60,485 nt of DNA, from NCBI RefSeq assembly GCF_001894865.1, contig NZ_BCXA01000043.1:1-60485 (forward strand), given 5' to 3'. Source of the DNA: Rhodococcus maanshanensis NBRC 100610. GTDB taxonomy: Bacteria > Actinomycetota > Actinomycetes > Mycobacteriales > Mycobacteriaceae. Every line of letters starts with the position of its first letter. Position 1 is the stretch's first letter. The notes under the pieces are model-generated. The model searched no databases, was not told where the DNA came from, and saw nothing but the letters and a program-made list of their open reading frames with translations. Below, in pieces: positions 28,877 through 36,686 of the stretch. A program made the position numbers and the translations under genes.

Positions 28877-29635
28877 ATGCGCATCACCGTCCTGGGTTGT
28901 TCGGGCAGCGTCGGGGGCCCCGACTCGCCCGCCTCGGGCTATCTGTTGACCGCTCCGGACACCCCGCCCGCGGTTCTCGACTTCGGCCCCGGCGTGCTCG
29001 GAGCGCTGCAGCGTTATGCCGACCCCGGTCAGGTATCGATCTTCCTGACCCACCTGCACGCGGATCACTGCCTCGACCTGCCGGGGCTGCTGGTGTGGCG
29101 CCGGTACCACCCCAATCCGCCGGTCGGCCGGGCCGTCGTCTGCGGACCGACGGACACCGCCTGCCGGATCGGGGCCGCCTCCTCGGAGTGCGGCGGCGAG
29201 TTCGACGACATCTCCGACACGATCGACCTGCGCGCCTTCACCGACGGCGGATCGATGAGCCACGGCGCCCTGACCGTCACCTCGCGCCGGGTGTTCCATC
29301 CGCCGGAGGCGTACGGGCTGCGGATCAGCGATCCTGCGGGCCGGACCCTCGTCTACACCGGCGACACCGGGATGTGTGACGAGGTGGTCGAGCTGTCGCG
29401 CGGCGCGAATGTGCTTCTGGCCGAGGCCTCCTGGACACATCACCCCGACCGGCCGAAGGGCATCCACCTCTCCGGAACCGAGGCCGGACAGGTCGCGGCC
29501 AGGGCCGGGGTCGGCGAGCTGCTGCTCACGCACATCCCGCCGTGGACCTCCCGCGAGGACGTCATCGCCGAGGCCAAGGCCGAGTTCTCCGGACCCGTCC
29601 ACGCCGTATCGCCCGGGGACGTCTTCGAGATCTGA
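28877..29635 (+). CDS. MBL-fold cyclic nucleotide phosphodiesterase-type hydrolase
   Basis: A 252-residue metallo-beta-lactamase fold protein related to Rv1339, which is reported to hydrolyse cAMP in mycobacteria. The start is [21 protein letters not shown]. The metal motif is [17 protein letters not shown], with further ligands in VYTGDTG and a late His in LLLTHIPPW. An upstream ATG at 28868 would add three residues; the one at 28877 was chosen from the family N-terminus. If it is a cAMP phosphodiesterase, it opposes the cyclase at 2193-3752. It lies 27 nt before rph. Confidence 0.88.
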   Translation: MRITVLGCSGSVGGPDSPASGYLLTAPDTPPAVLDFGPGVLGALQRYADPGQVSIFLTHLHADHCLDLPGLLVWRRYHPNPPVGRAVVCGPTDTACRIGAASSECGGEFDDISDTIDLRAFTDGGSMSHGALTVTSRRVFHPPEAYGLRISDPAGRTLVYTGDTGMCDEVVELSRGANVLLAEASWTHHPDRPKGIHLSGTEAGQVAARAGVGELLLTHIPPWTSREDVIAEAKAEFSGPVHAVSPGDVFEI

Positions 29636-29661
29636 GTCGCGGGACGTCTAGGCTTGCGACC

Positions 29662-30450
29662 GTGAGCAGACGACTGGATGGCAGGGCGGACGACGAACTC
29701 CGCGAGGTACGGATCACCCGGGGCTTCACGAGCCATCCGGCCGGCTCGGTTCTCGTCGAATTCGGTGGCACCCGCGTGATGTGCACCGCGAGCGTCGAGG
29801 AGGGCGTGCCGCGCTGGCGCAAGGGCTCGGGCCTCGGCTGGCTGACCGCCGAGTACGCGATGCTGCCCGCCGCGACCCACACCCGCAGCGGCCGCGAGTC
29901 CGTCAAGGGCAAGGTCGGCGGACGCACCCAGGAGATCAGCAGGCTCGTCGGCCGCTCGCTGCGCGCCTGCATCGACCTCGCCGCGATCGGCGAGAACACC
30001 ATCGCCATCGACTGCGACGTGCTGCAGGCCGACGGCGGCACCCGCACGGCCGCGATCACCGGCGCCTATGTCGCGCTGGCGGACGCTGTCACCTACCTGC
30101 GCGCGGCCGGCCGGCTGGCCGATCCGCAGCCGCTCTCCTGCGCGATCGCCGCGGTCAGCGTCGGCGTCGTCGACGGCCGGGTGCGGCTGGACCTTCCCTA
30201 CGAGGAGGATTCGCGCGCGGAGGTCGACATGAACGTCGTCGCCACCGACACCGGCACCCTCGTCGAGGTGCAGGGCACCGGAGAGGGCGCGACCTTCCCG
30301 CGCACCACGCTGGACAAGCTGCTCGATTCCGCACTGGCCGGCTGCGAGCAGCTGTTCGAGGTGCAGAAGCAGGCGCTCGCGCTGCCGTACCCGGGCGAGC
30401 TGCCCGAGCCGAAGGAGCCTGAGGCGGCGAAGAAGAAGTTCGGTGCCTGA
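29662..30450 (+). CDS. rph: ribonuclease PH
   Basis: A 262-residue phosphorolytic 3'-5' exoribonuclease that trims tRNA 3' ends. The order of motifs is as expected: [19 protein letters not shown], then [19 protein letters not shown], the [16 protein letters not shown] phosphate site, and [23 protein letters not shown]. Start: GTG at 29662. It overlaps rdgB by 8 nt, so the pair is translationally coupled, as in mycobacteria. Confidence 0.96.
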   Translation: MSRRLDGRADDELREVRITRGFTSHPAGSVLVEFGGTRVMCTASVEEGVPRWRKGSGLGWLTAEYAMLPAATHTRSGRESVKGKVGGRTQEISRLVGRSLRACIDLAAIGENTIAIDCDVLQADGGTRTAAITGAYVALADAVTYLRAAGRLADPQPLSCAIAAVSVGVVDGRVRLDLPYEEDSRAEVDMNVVATDTGTLVEVQGTGEGATFPRTTLDKLLDSALAGCEQLFEVQKQALALPYPGELPEPKEPEAAKKKFGA

Positions 30451-31060
30451 CGCCGTCCGGCTCCTCGTCGCCAGTCGAAATGCCAAGAAGCTCAAGGAGC
30501 TTCGGCGAGTGCTCGAGGCGGCAGGGGTGAGCGGCATCGACCTCGTCGGCCTCGACGAGGTGCCGCCGTTCCCGGAGGCGCCGGAGACCGCGGCGACCTT
30601 CGAGGGCAACGCGCTGGCCAAGGCCCGCGACGGCGCTGCGGCCACCGGGCTGCCGTGCGTCGCGGACGATTCGGGCCTCGAGGTGGACGCGTTGAACGCG
30701 ATGCCGGGGGTGCTGTCCGCGCGGTGGTCGGGCGGTCACGGCGATGACGCGGCGAACACCGCGCTGGTGCTCGCGCAGCTGTCCGACGTGCCGGACGAGC
30801 GCAGGGGAGCGGCCTTCGTCTCCGCGTGTGCCCTCGTGGTGCCCGGCGGCGAGGAGTCGGTGGTGCGCGGCACCTGGCCCGGCGCCATCGCAAGGGAGCC
30901 CCGCGGCGACGGTGGATTCGGCTACGACCCGGTGTTCGTGCCGGTGGGGGAGTCGCGCTCGGCGGCGCAGCTGACCCCCGAGGAGAAGGACGCGGCCTCG
31001 CACCGCGGCCGGGCGCTGGCGCAGCTGGTGCCCGCGATCGCCGCGCTGGCAGGCAGCTAG
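30443..31060 (+). CDS. rdgB: XTP/dITP pyrophosphatase
   Basis: A 205-residue house-cleaning enzyme that hydrolyses dITP and XTP to monophosphates. It starts [20 protein letters not shown] (substrate loop). It has [15 protein letters not shown] with the metal Asp residues, and [14 protein letters not shown] and the closing SHRGRAL block. Start: GTG at 30443 inside the rph 3' end. It is followed at once by the third copy of the palindrome-ended repeat. Confidence 0.95.
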   Translation: MPDAVRLLVASRNAKKLKELRRVLEAAGVSGIDLVGLDEVPPFPEAPETAATFEGNALAKARDGAAATGLPCVADDSGLEVDALNAMPGVLSARWSGGHGDDAANTALVLAQLSDVPDERRGAAFVSACALVVPGGEESVVRGTWPGAIAREPRGDGGFGYDPVFVPVGESRSAAQLTPEEKDAASHRGRALAQLVPAIAALAGS

Positions 31061-31070
31061 GCCCGCCCGC

Positions 31071-31135
31071 CCGTCGAGTGTGCAGTTCCGGGCGTTCCCT
31101 TACGGGCGACGCGTCGGAAGGTGCACACTCGACGG
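31071..31135. repeat. third copy of the palindrome-ended repeat
   Basis: A 65-bp unit with perfect 14-bp inverted ends, CCGTCGAGTGTGCA and TGCACACTCGACGG. The ends match the units at 315-447, but the interior (TTCCGGGCGTTCCC ...) differs. It sits 10 nt after the rdgB stop and before the convergent DUF3817 gene, where it could also end transcription from both sides. Confidence 0.75.
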
Positions 31136-31185
31136 GTCAGCGGGGCGGCCCGTGATCCTGGGCGGCGGCGGGTCCTAGGGCTGGA

Positions 31186-31545
31186 TCAGACGCCGAAGTC
31201 GCGCTTGACCTGCTGGGTGCGCCAGTGCTCGACGAAGAACGACAGGAACGGGACGGTGCCTGCGAGCAGGGTGCCGATGGTGCGGCCCACGGGCCAGCGC
31301 ACCTTCACCGCGAGGTCCATCGTCAGGATCAGGTAGGCGAAGTAGACCCAGCCGTGCACGATCGCGATCCAGCTCGGGAGGTTGTCCACCTTGAACACGT
31401 ACTTCGCGACCATCTCCGCGGTGAGCACGAGCAGCCAGATGCCGGTGGCGTAGGCGAGGACGCGGTAGCGCAGCAGCGCCGAGGCGATCTTCTTGGTGTC
31501 GCGGACTTCGGTCGCGGTGACGGTCTCGTCGGGGGCCGTGCTCAC
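31186..31545 (-). CDS. DUF3817 membrane protein (second copy)
   Basis: A 119-residue protein with three membrane helices: LAYATGIWLLVLTAEMVAKY, then WIAIVHGWVYFAYLILTMDL, and TIGTLLAGTVPFLSFFVE. It matches the position of Rv1342c in M. tuberculosis. It shares the family outline with the protein at 7718-8080 but little direct identity. Function is unknown. Start: GTG at 31545, overlapping the stop of the upstream LprD-like gene by 4 nt. Confidence 0.8.
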   Translation of the reverse strand: MSTAPDETVTATEVRDTKKIASALLRYRVLAYATGIWLLVLTAEMVAKYVFKVDNLPSWIAIVHGWVYFAYLILTMDLAVKVRWPVGRTIGTLLAGTVPFLSFFVEHWRTQQVKRDFGV

Positions 31546-31937
31546 GTGCTGCTCCTATCGGCCTCGCCCGCTCTGAGCTGCGCGAGGTAGTTGTTGTACG
31601 CCTGGTGGGCTTCGTCGTCCGGGTTGTCCGCGTCCAGTCGCTGGTCGCCCGACCGGGTACGCGTGGGCAGCACGTCCGCGGGGATCTCGCGGACCTCGGG
31701 TGTGGAGGGCGCGTCCTCGGACGGGTCGCGGTCCTCGAGCTGCACGAACCGCCGGTACGCGTACACCACGAACGCCGCGAACAGCGGCCACTGGAAGGCG
31801 TAGCCCAGGTTCTGTCCGGTTCCGCCGACGGCCTCGAAACGGGTCCACTGCCACCAGCCGAGCGCGAGACACCCGGCCGCAGCGATGACGACGAACAGAA
31901 TCAGCGCTGGTCTGCGACGGGAGGGTGAACTGGCCAC
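31542..31937 (-). CDS. LprD-like membrane-anchored protein
   Basis: A 131-residue protein with two hydrophobic segments (about residues 11-30 and 44-60): PALILFVVIAAAGCLALGWWQWTRFEA and QNLGYAFQWPLFAAFVVYAYRRF. A charged tail rich in Asp, Glu and Pro follows. It resembles Rv1343c (LprD) in sequence and place. The Cys in AAAGC resembles a lipobox, but the second helix argues for a simple two-TM protein. Start: GTG at 31937. It overlaps the DUF3817 start by 4 nt. Confidence 0.75.
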   Translation of the reverse strand: MASSPSRRRPALILFVVIAAAGCLALGWWQWTRFEAVGGTGQNLGYAFQWPLFAAFVVYAYRRFVQLEDRDPSEDAPSTPEVREIPADVLPTRTRSGDQRLDADNPDDEAHQAYNNYLAQLRAGEADRSST

Positions 31938-32028
31938 ACAACGACGGTACCCGAGCCTGCGGAGCCGCCGGTACGGAGCCTGGGAGGCGTGGATCACCCT
32001 CGTCGGGCCCGCGATCGCCGGGGCCTTG

Positions 32029-32052
32029 ATATGCAAGTGATGACTTGCATAT
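32029..32052. promoter_or_regulatory. ArsR-type operator dyad
   Basis: Perfect 10-bp inverted arms ATATGCAAGT and ACTTGCATAT with a GATG spacer lie 9 bp before the ArsR start. AT-rich dyads of this kind in front of autoregulated ArsR genes are typical operators, so self-repression of the ArsR-VOC pair is likely. Confidence 0.75.
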
Positions 32053-32061
32053 GGTTGGGTC

Positions 32062-32346
32062 GTGGTCACGGTCTACCGCGCCCTCGATGACGAGACGAGG
32101 CGGGTCATCCTCGACGAACTGGCGGCGAGCGACGGCCAGACGTTGTTCGAGATCTGCTCCCTGCTCGCGGTGCGACATGGTCTCGGCCTGACGCGTCAGG
32201 CGATCTCTCAGCACCTCGGCGTGCTCGAGTCGGCGGGGCTGGTCGTGACGGAGCGGCGCGGACGATCCAAGTTCCACTACTTCAATTCCGAGCCACTCGC
32301 CGAGATCGCCAGCCGATGGCCTGTCCGAGAGAGAGACGATCGATGA
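32062..32346 (+). CDS. ArsR family transcriptional regulator
   Basis: A 94-residue winged-helix repressor. It begins VVTVYRALDDETRRVILDEL and has the recognition helix LTRQAISQHLGVLESAGLV and wing TERRGRSKFHYFN. There is no Cys cluster for metal sensing, so it is not a classical metal sensor; it belongs to the ArsR group found beside VOC or AHSA1 proteins. Start: GTG at 32062, directly behind the 32029-32052 dyad. Its stop overlaps the VOC gene start (ATGA). Confidence 0.9.
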   Translation: MVTVYRALDDETRRVILDELAASDGQTLFEICSLLAVRHGLGLTRQAISQHLGVLESAGLVVTERRGRSKFHYFNSEPLAEIASRWPVRERDDR

Positions 32347-32735
32347 GAATCAATCTGACGAGTTTGTTCGTCGACGACCAGCGAGCGGCGCTCGCCTTCT
32401 ACACCGAAGTACTCGGCTTCACGAAGCATCACGACATTCCCCTCGGCGACGACTCGTGGCTCACCGTCGTCTCGCCCGAAGCGCCCGACGGCCCGCAGCT
32501 CCTGCTGGAGCCGGCGCACCATCCGGCGGTGAAGCCGTACCGGGATGCGCTCGCCGAGGACGGCATTCCGCTCGCGCAGTTCGCCGTCGACGACGTCGAG
32601 GCCGAGCATGCCCGGCTGACCGCGAGGGGTGTGGTGTTCACGCAACCGCCGACCGACATCGGTACCGCGGTCGTGGCGGTCTTCGACGACACGTGCGGCA
32701 ACCTCATCCAGATCATCGCGGAGAAGTCGACGTGA
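32343..32735 (+). CDS. VOC family (glyoxalase/bleomycin-resistance fold) protein
   Basis: A 130-residue VOC protein. It has two beta-alpha-beta-beta-beta halves: INLTSLFVDDQRAALAFYTEVLGF and, after the middle, LAQFAVDDVEAEHARLTARG ending FDDTCGNLIQIIAE. It may bind or modify a small electrophile or drug; the ligand is not readable. It is translationally coupled to the ArsR regulator, which therefore probably senses a related compound. Confidence 0.85.
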   Translation: MRINLTSLFVDDQRAALAFYTEVLGFTKHHDIPLGDDSWLTVVSPEAPDGPQLLLEPAHHPAVKPYRDALAEDGIPLAQFAVDDVEAEHARLTARGVVFTQPPTDIGTAVVAVFDDTCGNLIQIIAEKST

Positions 32736-32784
32736 TGCCCCGATCCAGGACAGTCGCGGTGATCTCCCGAGACAGGAGCCTGAG

Positions 32785-33456
32785 GTGACCGATGCGACGG
32801 TGGCCGAGGTGATGGCCGAGCTGGCCGCGCTCGAGGACCCGAAGGCGCGCAAGGTGAACGAGAAGCACGGTGACGATCACGGTGTGAACCTCGGCGAGCT
32901 GCGCGCGATCGCGAAGCGGCTGAAGACGCAGCAGGAACTCGCGCGCCTGCTCTGGGCGACGGACGACTCGGCGGCGAGACTGCTGGCGATCCTGATCTGC
33001 CGCCCGAAGGCGTTCGGCCGCGACGAGGTGGACGTCATGGTGCGGGAGGCGCGCACCCCCAAGGTGCACGACTGGCTCGTGAACTATGTGGTGAAGAAGA
33101 ACCCGCACTCCGAAGAGCTGCGCCTGGCCTGGTTCGCCGATCCGGATCCGGTGGTCGCGAGTGCCGGCTGGGCGCTGACCACCGAACGGGTGGCGAAGAC
33201 ACCCGAGGGCCTCGACCTCGCCGGACTGCTCGACATCATCGAGGCGGAGATGAAGGACGCCCCGGACCGCCTGCAGTGGGCGATGAACCACTGCCTGGCC
33301 CAGATCGGGATCGAGCACGCCGAGCACCGTGCCCGGGCCATCGACATCGGTGAGCGCCTCGAGGTGCTCAAGGACTACCCGACACCGCCGAACTGCACGT
33401 CGCCGTTCGCGCCCATCTGGATTGCCGAGATGGTGCGCCGGCAGCACGCGCGGTGA
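32785..33456 (+). CDS. DNA alkylation repair (AlkD-like HEAT) protein
   Basis: A 223-residue all-helical protein of the AlkD-like superfamily. It shows the family start LAALEDPKARKVNEKHGDDH, then LRAIAKRLKTQQELARLLW and the conserved WLVNYVVKKNPHSEELRLAW and WAMNHCLAQIG blocks. AlkD flips out N3- or N7-alkylated bases, but whether this member is a glycosylase is not certain. Start: GTG at 32785 after CAGGAGCC. It is 49 nt behind the VOC gene and may share its transcript. A strong hairpin follows at 33529-33564. Confidence 0.85.
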   Translation: MTDATVAEVMAELAALEDPKARKVNEKHGDDHGVNLGELRAIAKRLKTQQELARLLWATDDSAARLLAILICRPKAFGRDEVDVMVREARTPKVHDWLVNYVVKKNPHSEELRLAWFADPDPVVASAGWALTTERVAKTPEGLDLAGLLDIIEAEMKDAPDRLQWAMNHCLAQIGIEHAEHRARAIDIGERLEVLKDYPTPPNCTSPFAPIWIAEMVRRQHAR

Positions 33457-33528
33457 CTTCCGTCGGGGTGCGGATCGATCCACCACTTCGTCCAGCGGTC
33501 ACCATGTGATCCGACCCCGCCGACGAAA

Positions 33529-33564
33529 CGAGGTCACGAACCCAGCCGGGTTCGTGACCTCGTC
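33529..33564 (+). terminator. hairpin terminator after the AlkD-like gene
   Basis: Perfect 16-bp arms ACGAGGTCACGAACCC and GGGTTCGTGACCTCGT with an AGCC loop, followed by CCTTTTCC. It is almost the same as the hairpin at 35806-35844. 33457-33528 holds nothing else that I recognise. Confidence 0.85.
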
Positions 33565-33683
33565 CTTTTCCGCGGCTCTTTCCATAGGGACGCCACCGGC
33601 TTTCCAGGGCGTGATGCTGCCGGCTCGCCGGTGGATCTGGGCTGTGCCTGCCCATTGACATGACCCCTCCGCGACGCTAAAAA

Positions 33684-33699
33684 GAGACAGATCTGTCTC
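33684..33699. promoter_or_regulatory. 16-bp perfect palindrome, likely TetR operator
   Basis: GAGACAGATCTGTCTC is fully self-complementary and lies 30 bp before the SnoaL start. It is a good operator candidate for the TetR encoded as the third gene of this cassette. The nearby AT-rich CTAAAAAG stretch suggests it overlaps the promoter. Confidence 0.7.
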
Positions 33700-33729
33700 G
33701 ATAGAGGAAATCGAAGGGGTGAGTGCAAG

Positions 33730-34176
33730 ATGGTCGATCAAGCAATCTCGGTAAACAGCGCGATCCAGGTGGTCGAGAGGTTGGCGCACGCAAAGAGTCG
33801 GCAGGACGCGGTGGCAGCGATGGCGATCTACCATCCGGAAGCCGTGCTCGAATCACCCCCGCTGGGGACCCGGTCTGTAGGGCCTGAGGTCAGGGGGGCG
33901 ATCGAGGGGTGGTTCGCGTTCGCCCCCGACTACGAGGTGCGCGTGGACGGCCACGGCATGGATGGTGAAACGTTGTGCTGTTGGGGCGAGATCTCTCTCA
34001 CGCCCGCGTTCACGTGGACCGGGGCCGTGCCGAACGGCAGGCGGGCGACGGTTCCAGTTTTCATGCTTTTCCGTTTCGAGGGCGGCCGCGTGAGCTACGA
34101 GAGCTTCCATTTCGACGTCGCCGGGGTGGCCCGTCAATGTGGCGTCGATGCGTCTGCCCTGGTCGGGGCGTCATGA
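33730..34176 (+). CDS. SnoaL-like/NTF2-fold protein
   Basis: A 148-residue NTF2-fold protein. It has an N-terminal helix (AIQVVERLAHAKSRQDAVAAMA), the IYHPEAVLESP strand, IEGWFAFAPDYEVRVDGHG, then VPVFMLFRFEGGRVSYESFHFDVAG. The fold is used by polyketide cyclases, isomerases and hydrolases acting on hydrophobic small molecules. No catalytic set can be assigned. Start: ATG at 33730 behind AAGGGGTGAG. It overlaps the reductase gene (ATGA) and is the first gene of a three-gene cassette. Confidence 0.8.
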   Translation: MVDQAISVNSAIQVVERLAHAKSRQDAVAAMAIYHPEAVLESPPLGTRSVGPEVRGAIEGWFAFAPDYEVRVDGHGMDGETLCCWGEISLTPAFTWTGAVPNGRRATVPVFMLFRFEGGRVSYESFHFDVAGVARQCGVDASALVGAS

Positions 34177-35141
34177 TCGTCGGAGCGCGCGGGACCAGTC
34201 GCGCCACGATGCGCGCCGCGCGGCACGCACAGTGGGGCGCGGCACTCGAGGTCGTCGATGTTCCCCGACCTGAACCCGCAGCCGGTGAGGTGCGGATCGC
34301 GGTCAAGGGGACCAGCGTGAACCCGATCGACATGTACACCGGACTCAACGCCGGCTACGAGCAGTCCATGCACCTACCGTTCATTCCCGGCTGGGATGTC
34401 GCGGGCGTGGTGGATGCGCTCGGGTATGGCGTGACTCGCCACGCTGTCGGGGACCGACTCTTCGGACTGGCGTGGTTTCCCTACCCTGCGGGAACGTATG
34501 CGGAGTACATGACGGTCCCGGCCCACCATCTGGCGCCGATGCCTGCCTCGATTTCGTTCACCGAGGCGGCCTGCCTGCCGATGGCGGTGCTCACGGCGTG
34601 GCAGATGCTCGACGCCACCGGAGTGAGCGCCGGACACCGCGTCCTGGTCAGCGGCGCCTCCGGCGGGGTCGGGCACCTGGCCGTGCAGTTGGCGGTCGCG
34701 CGCGGCGCCACCGTCGTTGCCCTGGCACGTGCCGGTGATCACGCGCCCTTGTACGAGCTCGGCGCGGGGTCGTGCGTGGACTATGCCGATCCCACAGCGG
34801 TCGCGGCGATCGGAAGCGTGGATGCTGCGATCGATCTCGTGGGTGGCGACTTCGGCAGGTCGCTCTTCGGTCTGGTCGCGGCCGGGGGTGCGATTGCATT
34901 GGCGACCGCATGGTCGATACCGGAATACGCTGCAGCAGCGGCGGAATGCGGTATCCGGTCGGTCTCGTGCCTCGTCGAACCGGACCCCGTAGCATTGCGG
35001 GCGATCACCACCCTGATCGACGCGGGACTGATTCGGGTTGTCGTCGGTGCCGAGTTCGACCTGCATCGCGCCGCCGAGGCCCAGCAATGGGTGCACGCCC
35101 GCAGCGGTTTCGGCAAGGCCGCGATCGTGATGGGCAGCTAG
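34173..35141 (+). CDS. NADPH:quinone reductase-like MDR oxidoreductase
   Basis: A 322-residue medium-chain reductase without structural zinc. The catalytic domain has VDVPRPEPAAGEVRIAVKGTSVNP and GWDVAGVVDALGYGVTRHAVGDR. The Rossmann part has RVLVSGASGGVGHLAVQLAVARG for NADPH, and the end is GFGKAAIVMGS. It probably reduces an enone or quinone. Start: ATG at 34173 overlapping the SnoaL stop; MRAARHAQWG at 34209 would be nearer the usual family start. It is followed after 19 nt by the TetR gene. Confidence 0.87.
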   Translation: MIVGARGTSRATMRAARHAQWGAALEVVDVPRPEPAAGEVRIAVKGTSVNPIDMYTGLNAGYEQSMHLPFIPGWDVAGVVDALGYGVTRHAVGDRLFGLAWFPYPAGTYAEYMTVPAHHLAPMPASISFTEAACLPMAVLTAWQMLDATGVSAGHRVLVSGASGGVGHLAVQLAVARGATVVALARAGDHAPLYELGAGSCVDYADPTAVAAIGSVDAAIDLVGGDFGRSLFGLVAAGGAIALATAWSIPEYAAAAAECGIRSVSCLVEPDPVALRAITTLIDAGLIRVVVGAEFDLHRAAEAQQWVHARSGFGKAAIVMGS

Positions 35142-35160
35142 GAAGGAAAGTGCCCGCGAG

Positions 35161-35748
35161 ATGTCCAAGCAGGTGCGCGGCCCGGCGCTGCGCGAGAAGC
35201 TGATCGATATCGCGGCGGATCTCTTCTATGCCAACGGTGTTCGCGCCGTCGGGGTGGACGAGGTCGTCCGTCGGGCCGGGGTGGCGAAAGCGAGCCTGTA
35301 TAGATGGTTCCCGGCCAAGGATGACCTCGTCCTCGCGGTCTTGCAACGTCGCGATGACATCTTTTGGGCACAGTGGGACGAAACCGCAGCGCGGCACACG
35401 GACCCTCGGGGCCAACTCGACGCGCAGCTGACCTGGCTGCAGGAGCTCGCGACACAGCAGGCCTATCGCGGTTGCGCATTCGTCAACACTGCAGCGGAAT
35501 TCGACGGCGAGGAAGCGGAAAACATCAGGGAACGCTGTCTTCGACACGAGGAGGAGCTCCGGCGCCGCCTCCGGTCACTGACCGTCGGACTCGGCGTTGC
35601 TGACAGCGATCGCCTGGCTGACCGACTGCACATCGCGATCGTGGGTGCGCTGGCGGTGGGCGGTCTCTATCCGATGAGCGGACCCGCCGCTGAACTACGC
35701 ACGCTTGCCGCCGATCTCATTGCGGCGACAGCTGCCTCCGCCCACTGA
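35161..35748 (+). CDS. TetR family regulator
   Basis: A 195-residue repressor. The helix-turn-helix is residues 10-55: REKLIDIAADLFYANGVRAVG, then VDEVVRRAGVAKASLYRWFPAKDDLV. The C-terminal part (CAFVNTAAEF near residue 105) resembles the YcdC/AefR-like group. As last gene of the SnoaL-reductase-TetR cassette, it most likely represses it through GAGACAGATCTGTCTC at 33684-33699. Base use across the cassette is less GC-biased at third positions than in the flanking core genes, as judged by eye. Confidence 0.88.
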   Translation: MSKQVRGPALREKLIDIAADLFYANGVRAVGVDEVVRRAGVAKASLYRWFPAKDDLVLAVLQRRDDIFWAQWDETAARHTDPRGQLDAQLTWLQELATQQAYRGCAFVNTAAEFDGEEAENIRERCLRHEEELRRRLRSLTVGLGVADSDRLADRLHIAIVGALAVGGLYPMSGPAAELRTLAADLIAATAASAH

Positions 35749-35805
35749 CGGGGCAGGAAGCCGGCCGGTCGCCGCGGGTGTCCCGCGTTCGGCCAATCCA
35801 ACGCA

Positions 35806-35844
35806 AACGAGGTCACGAACTCTTGTGGGGTTCGTGACCTCGTT
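35806..35844. terminator. second copy of the GAGGTCACGAAC hairpin
   Basis: Perfect 15-bp arms AACGAGGTCACGAAC and GTTCGTGACCTCGTT around a TCTTGTGGG loop. It can end both the cassette (plus strand) and tRNA-Leu (minus strand). The arms match the hairpin at 33529-33564 almost base for base. Confidence 0.8.
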
Positions 35845-35868
35845 CGTCGCAGTTCATGAAACTGCTCG

Positions 35869-35953
35869 TGGTGCGCGAGGGGGGACTTGAACCCCCACGT
35901 CCTGAGACACCAGGACCTAAACCTGGCGCGTCTGCCAATTCCGCCACTCGCGC
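35869..35953 (-). tRNA. tRNA-Leu (anticodon UAG)
   Basis: An 85-nt class II tRNA on the minus strand. The acceptor arms are GCGCGAG and CTCGCGC. The anticodon stem CCAGG/CCTGG encloses TTTAGGT, giving UAG, which reads CUA/CUN Leu codons. A short variable arm follows, then GGTTCAAGTCC in the T arm and an encoded CCA end. The downstream hairpin at 35806-35844 probably ends it. Confidence 0.95.
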
Positions 35954-35966
35954 GTGCCGAAACAGC

Positions 35967-36593
35967 CTACTTCACGGCGTCACCGGTGGGCGCGAGCAGC
36001 GTCATGAGCATGTCCAGTTGCTGTTCGCGTGAGGCGACGCCGAGCGTGTGACCGACCATCCGCTCCTGTGAGGCGCGCATGAAGCAGCCGCTCACCAGCG
36101 TGTAGGCGACCGTCTCCGGATCGACGTCGGCGCGCACGACACCCAGGCGCTGCTGCTGTGCGAGGTAGCCGCCCATCATCGTGATCCCGCGATGCGGGCC
36201 GAGGTCGTTGTCGCGCATGTGCGCGCCGAGCGCCTCGCGTAGGTCGGCATCGGACTGCGCCGCGGTGAGCACGTCCATCGCCGGGTCCAGGAACGCCTCG
36301 ACCGCCGCCATGAACCCGGCCAGGGTGCTGCGCAGGTCGGCCCCGGCGAACCCCCGCTGGTTGAGGTCGGCCAGCGGGCGCAGCCCCCTCTCGAACACCG
36401 CCAGCAGCAGGCCGAAACGGTCCGTGAAGTGGTAATAGATGCTGCCCTCGGACACCCCGGCCCGCTTCGCGACCTCCCGGGTGGTCAGCTTCGCGACGCC
36501 GCGTTCGCGCAGCACGGCCAGGGTCGCGGACAGGATCTCCTCGCGGCCGCCGGAGGGCGGCCTGCCGCGGCGTGGGGCGGGTGCGGTGGTCAT
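35967..36593 (-). CDS. TetR family regulator of the adjacent MFS exporter
   Basis: A 208-residue repressor. The N-terminus is basic (APAPRRGRPPSGGREEIL). The HTH is LTTREVAKRAGVSEGSIYYHFTDRFG. The C-terminal ligand domain has AAVEAFLDPAMDVLTAAQSD and ends LDMLMTLLAPTG. It is divergent from the MFS gene with 93 nt between starts, and two TGAGN-type dyads lie in that gap, so it should repress both itself and the pump. Confidence 0.9.
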   Translation of the reverse strand: MTTAPAPRRGRPPSGGREEILSATLAVLRERGVAKLTTREVAKRAGVSEGSIYYHFTDRFGLLLAVFERGLRPLADLNQRGFAGADLRSTLAGFMAAVEAFLDPAMDVLTAAQSDADLREALGAHMRDNDLGPHRGITMMGGYLAQQQRLGVVRADVDPETVAYTLVSGCFMRASQERMVGHTLGVASREQQLDMLMTLLAPTGDAVK

Positions 36594-36627
36594 GGTGAGC
36601 CGAGCCTACCGGTCGCGAAAAGATTAT

Positions 36628-36671
36628 TGAGCCAACGCTCAGAAATGATGTTATTTTTGAGTACACACTCA
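36628..36671. promoter_or_regulatory. twin operator in the TetR-MFS divergent promoter
   Basis: Two dyads with 5-bp arms and a 4-bp spacer: TGAGC-CAAC-GCTCA at 36628-36641 and TGAGT-ACAC-ACTCA at 36658-36671. Their centres are 30 bp apart, about three helical turns, so two dimers would bind the same DNA face. They cover the AT-rich core of the promoter region. Confidence 0.75.
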
Positions 36672-36686
36672 GGAAAGGGGTGGGTC

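Noticed and set aside
35806-35953. tRNA-Leu as an attachment site of an integrative element
   Set aside because: The repeated sequence is the hairpin, not the tRNA end, and no integrase or partial tRNA copy is in the window.
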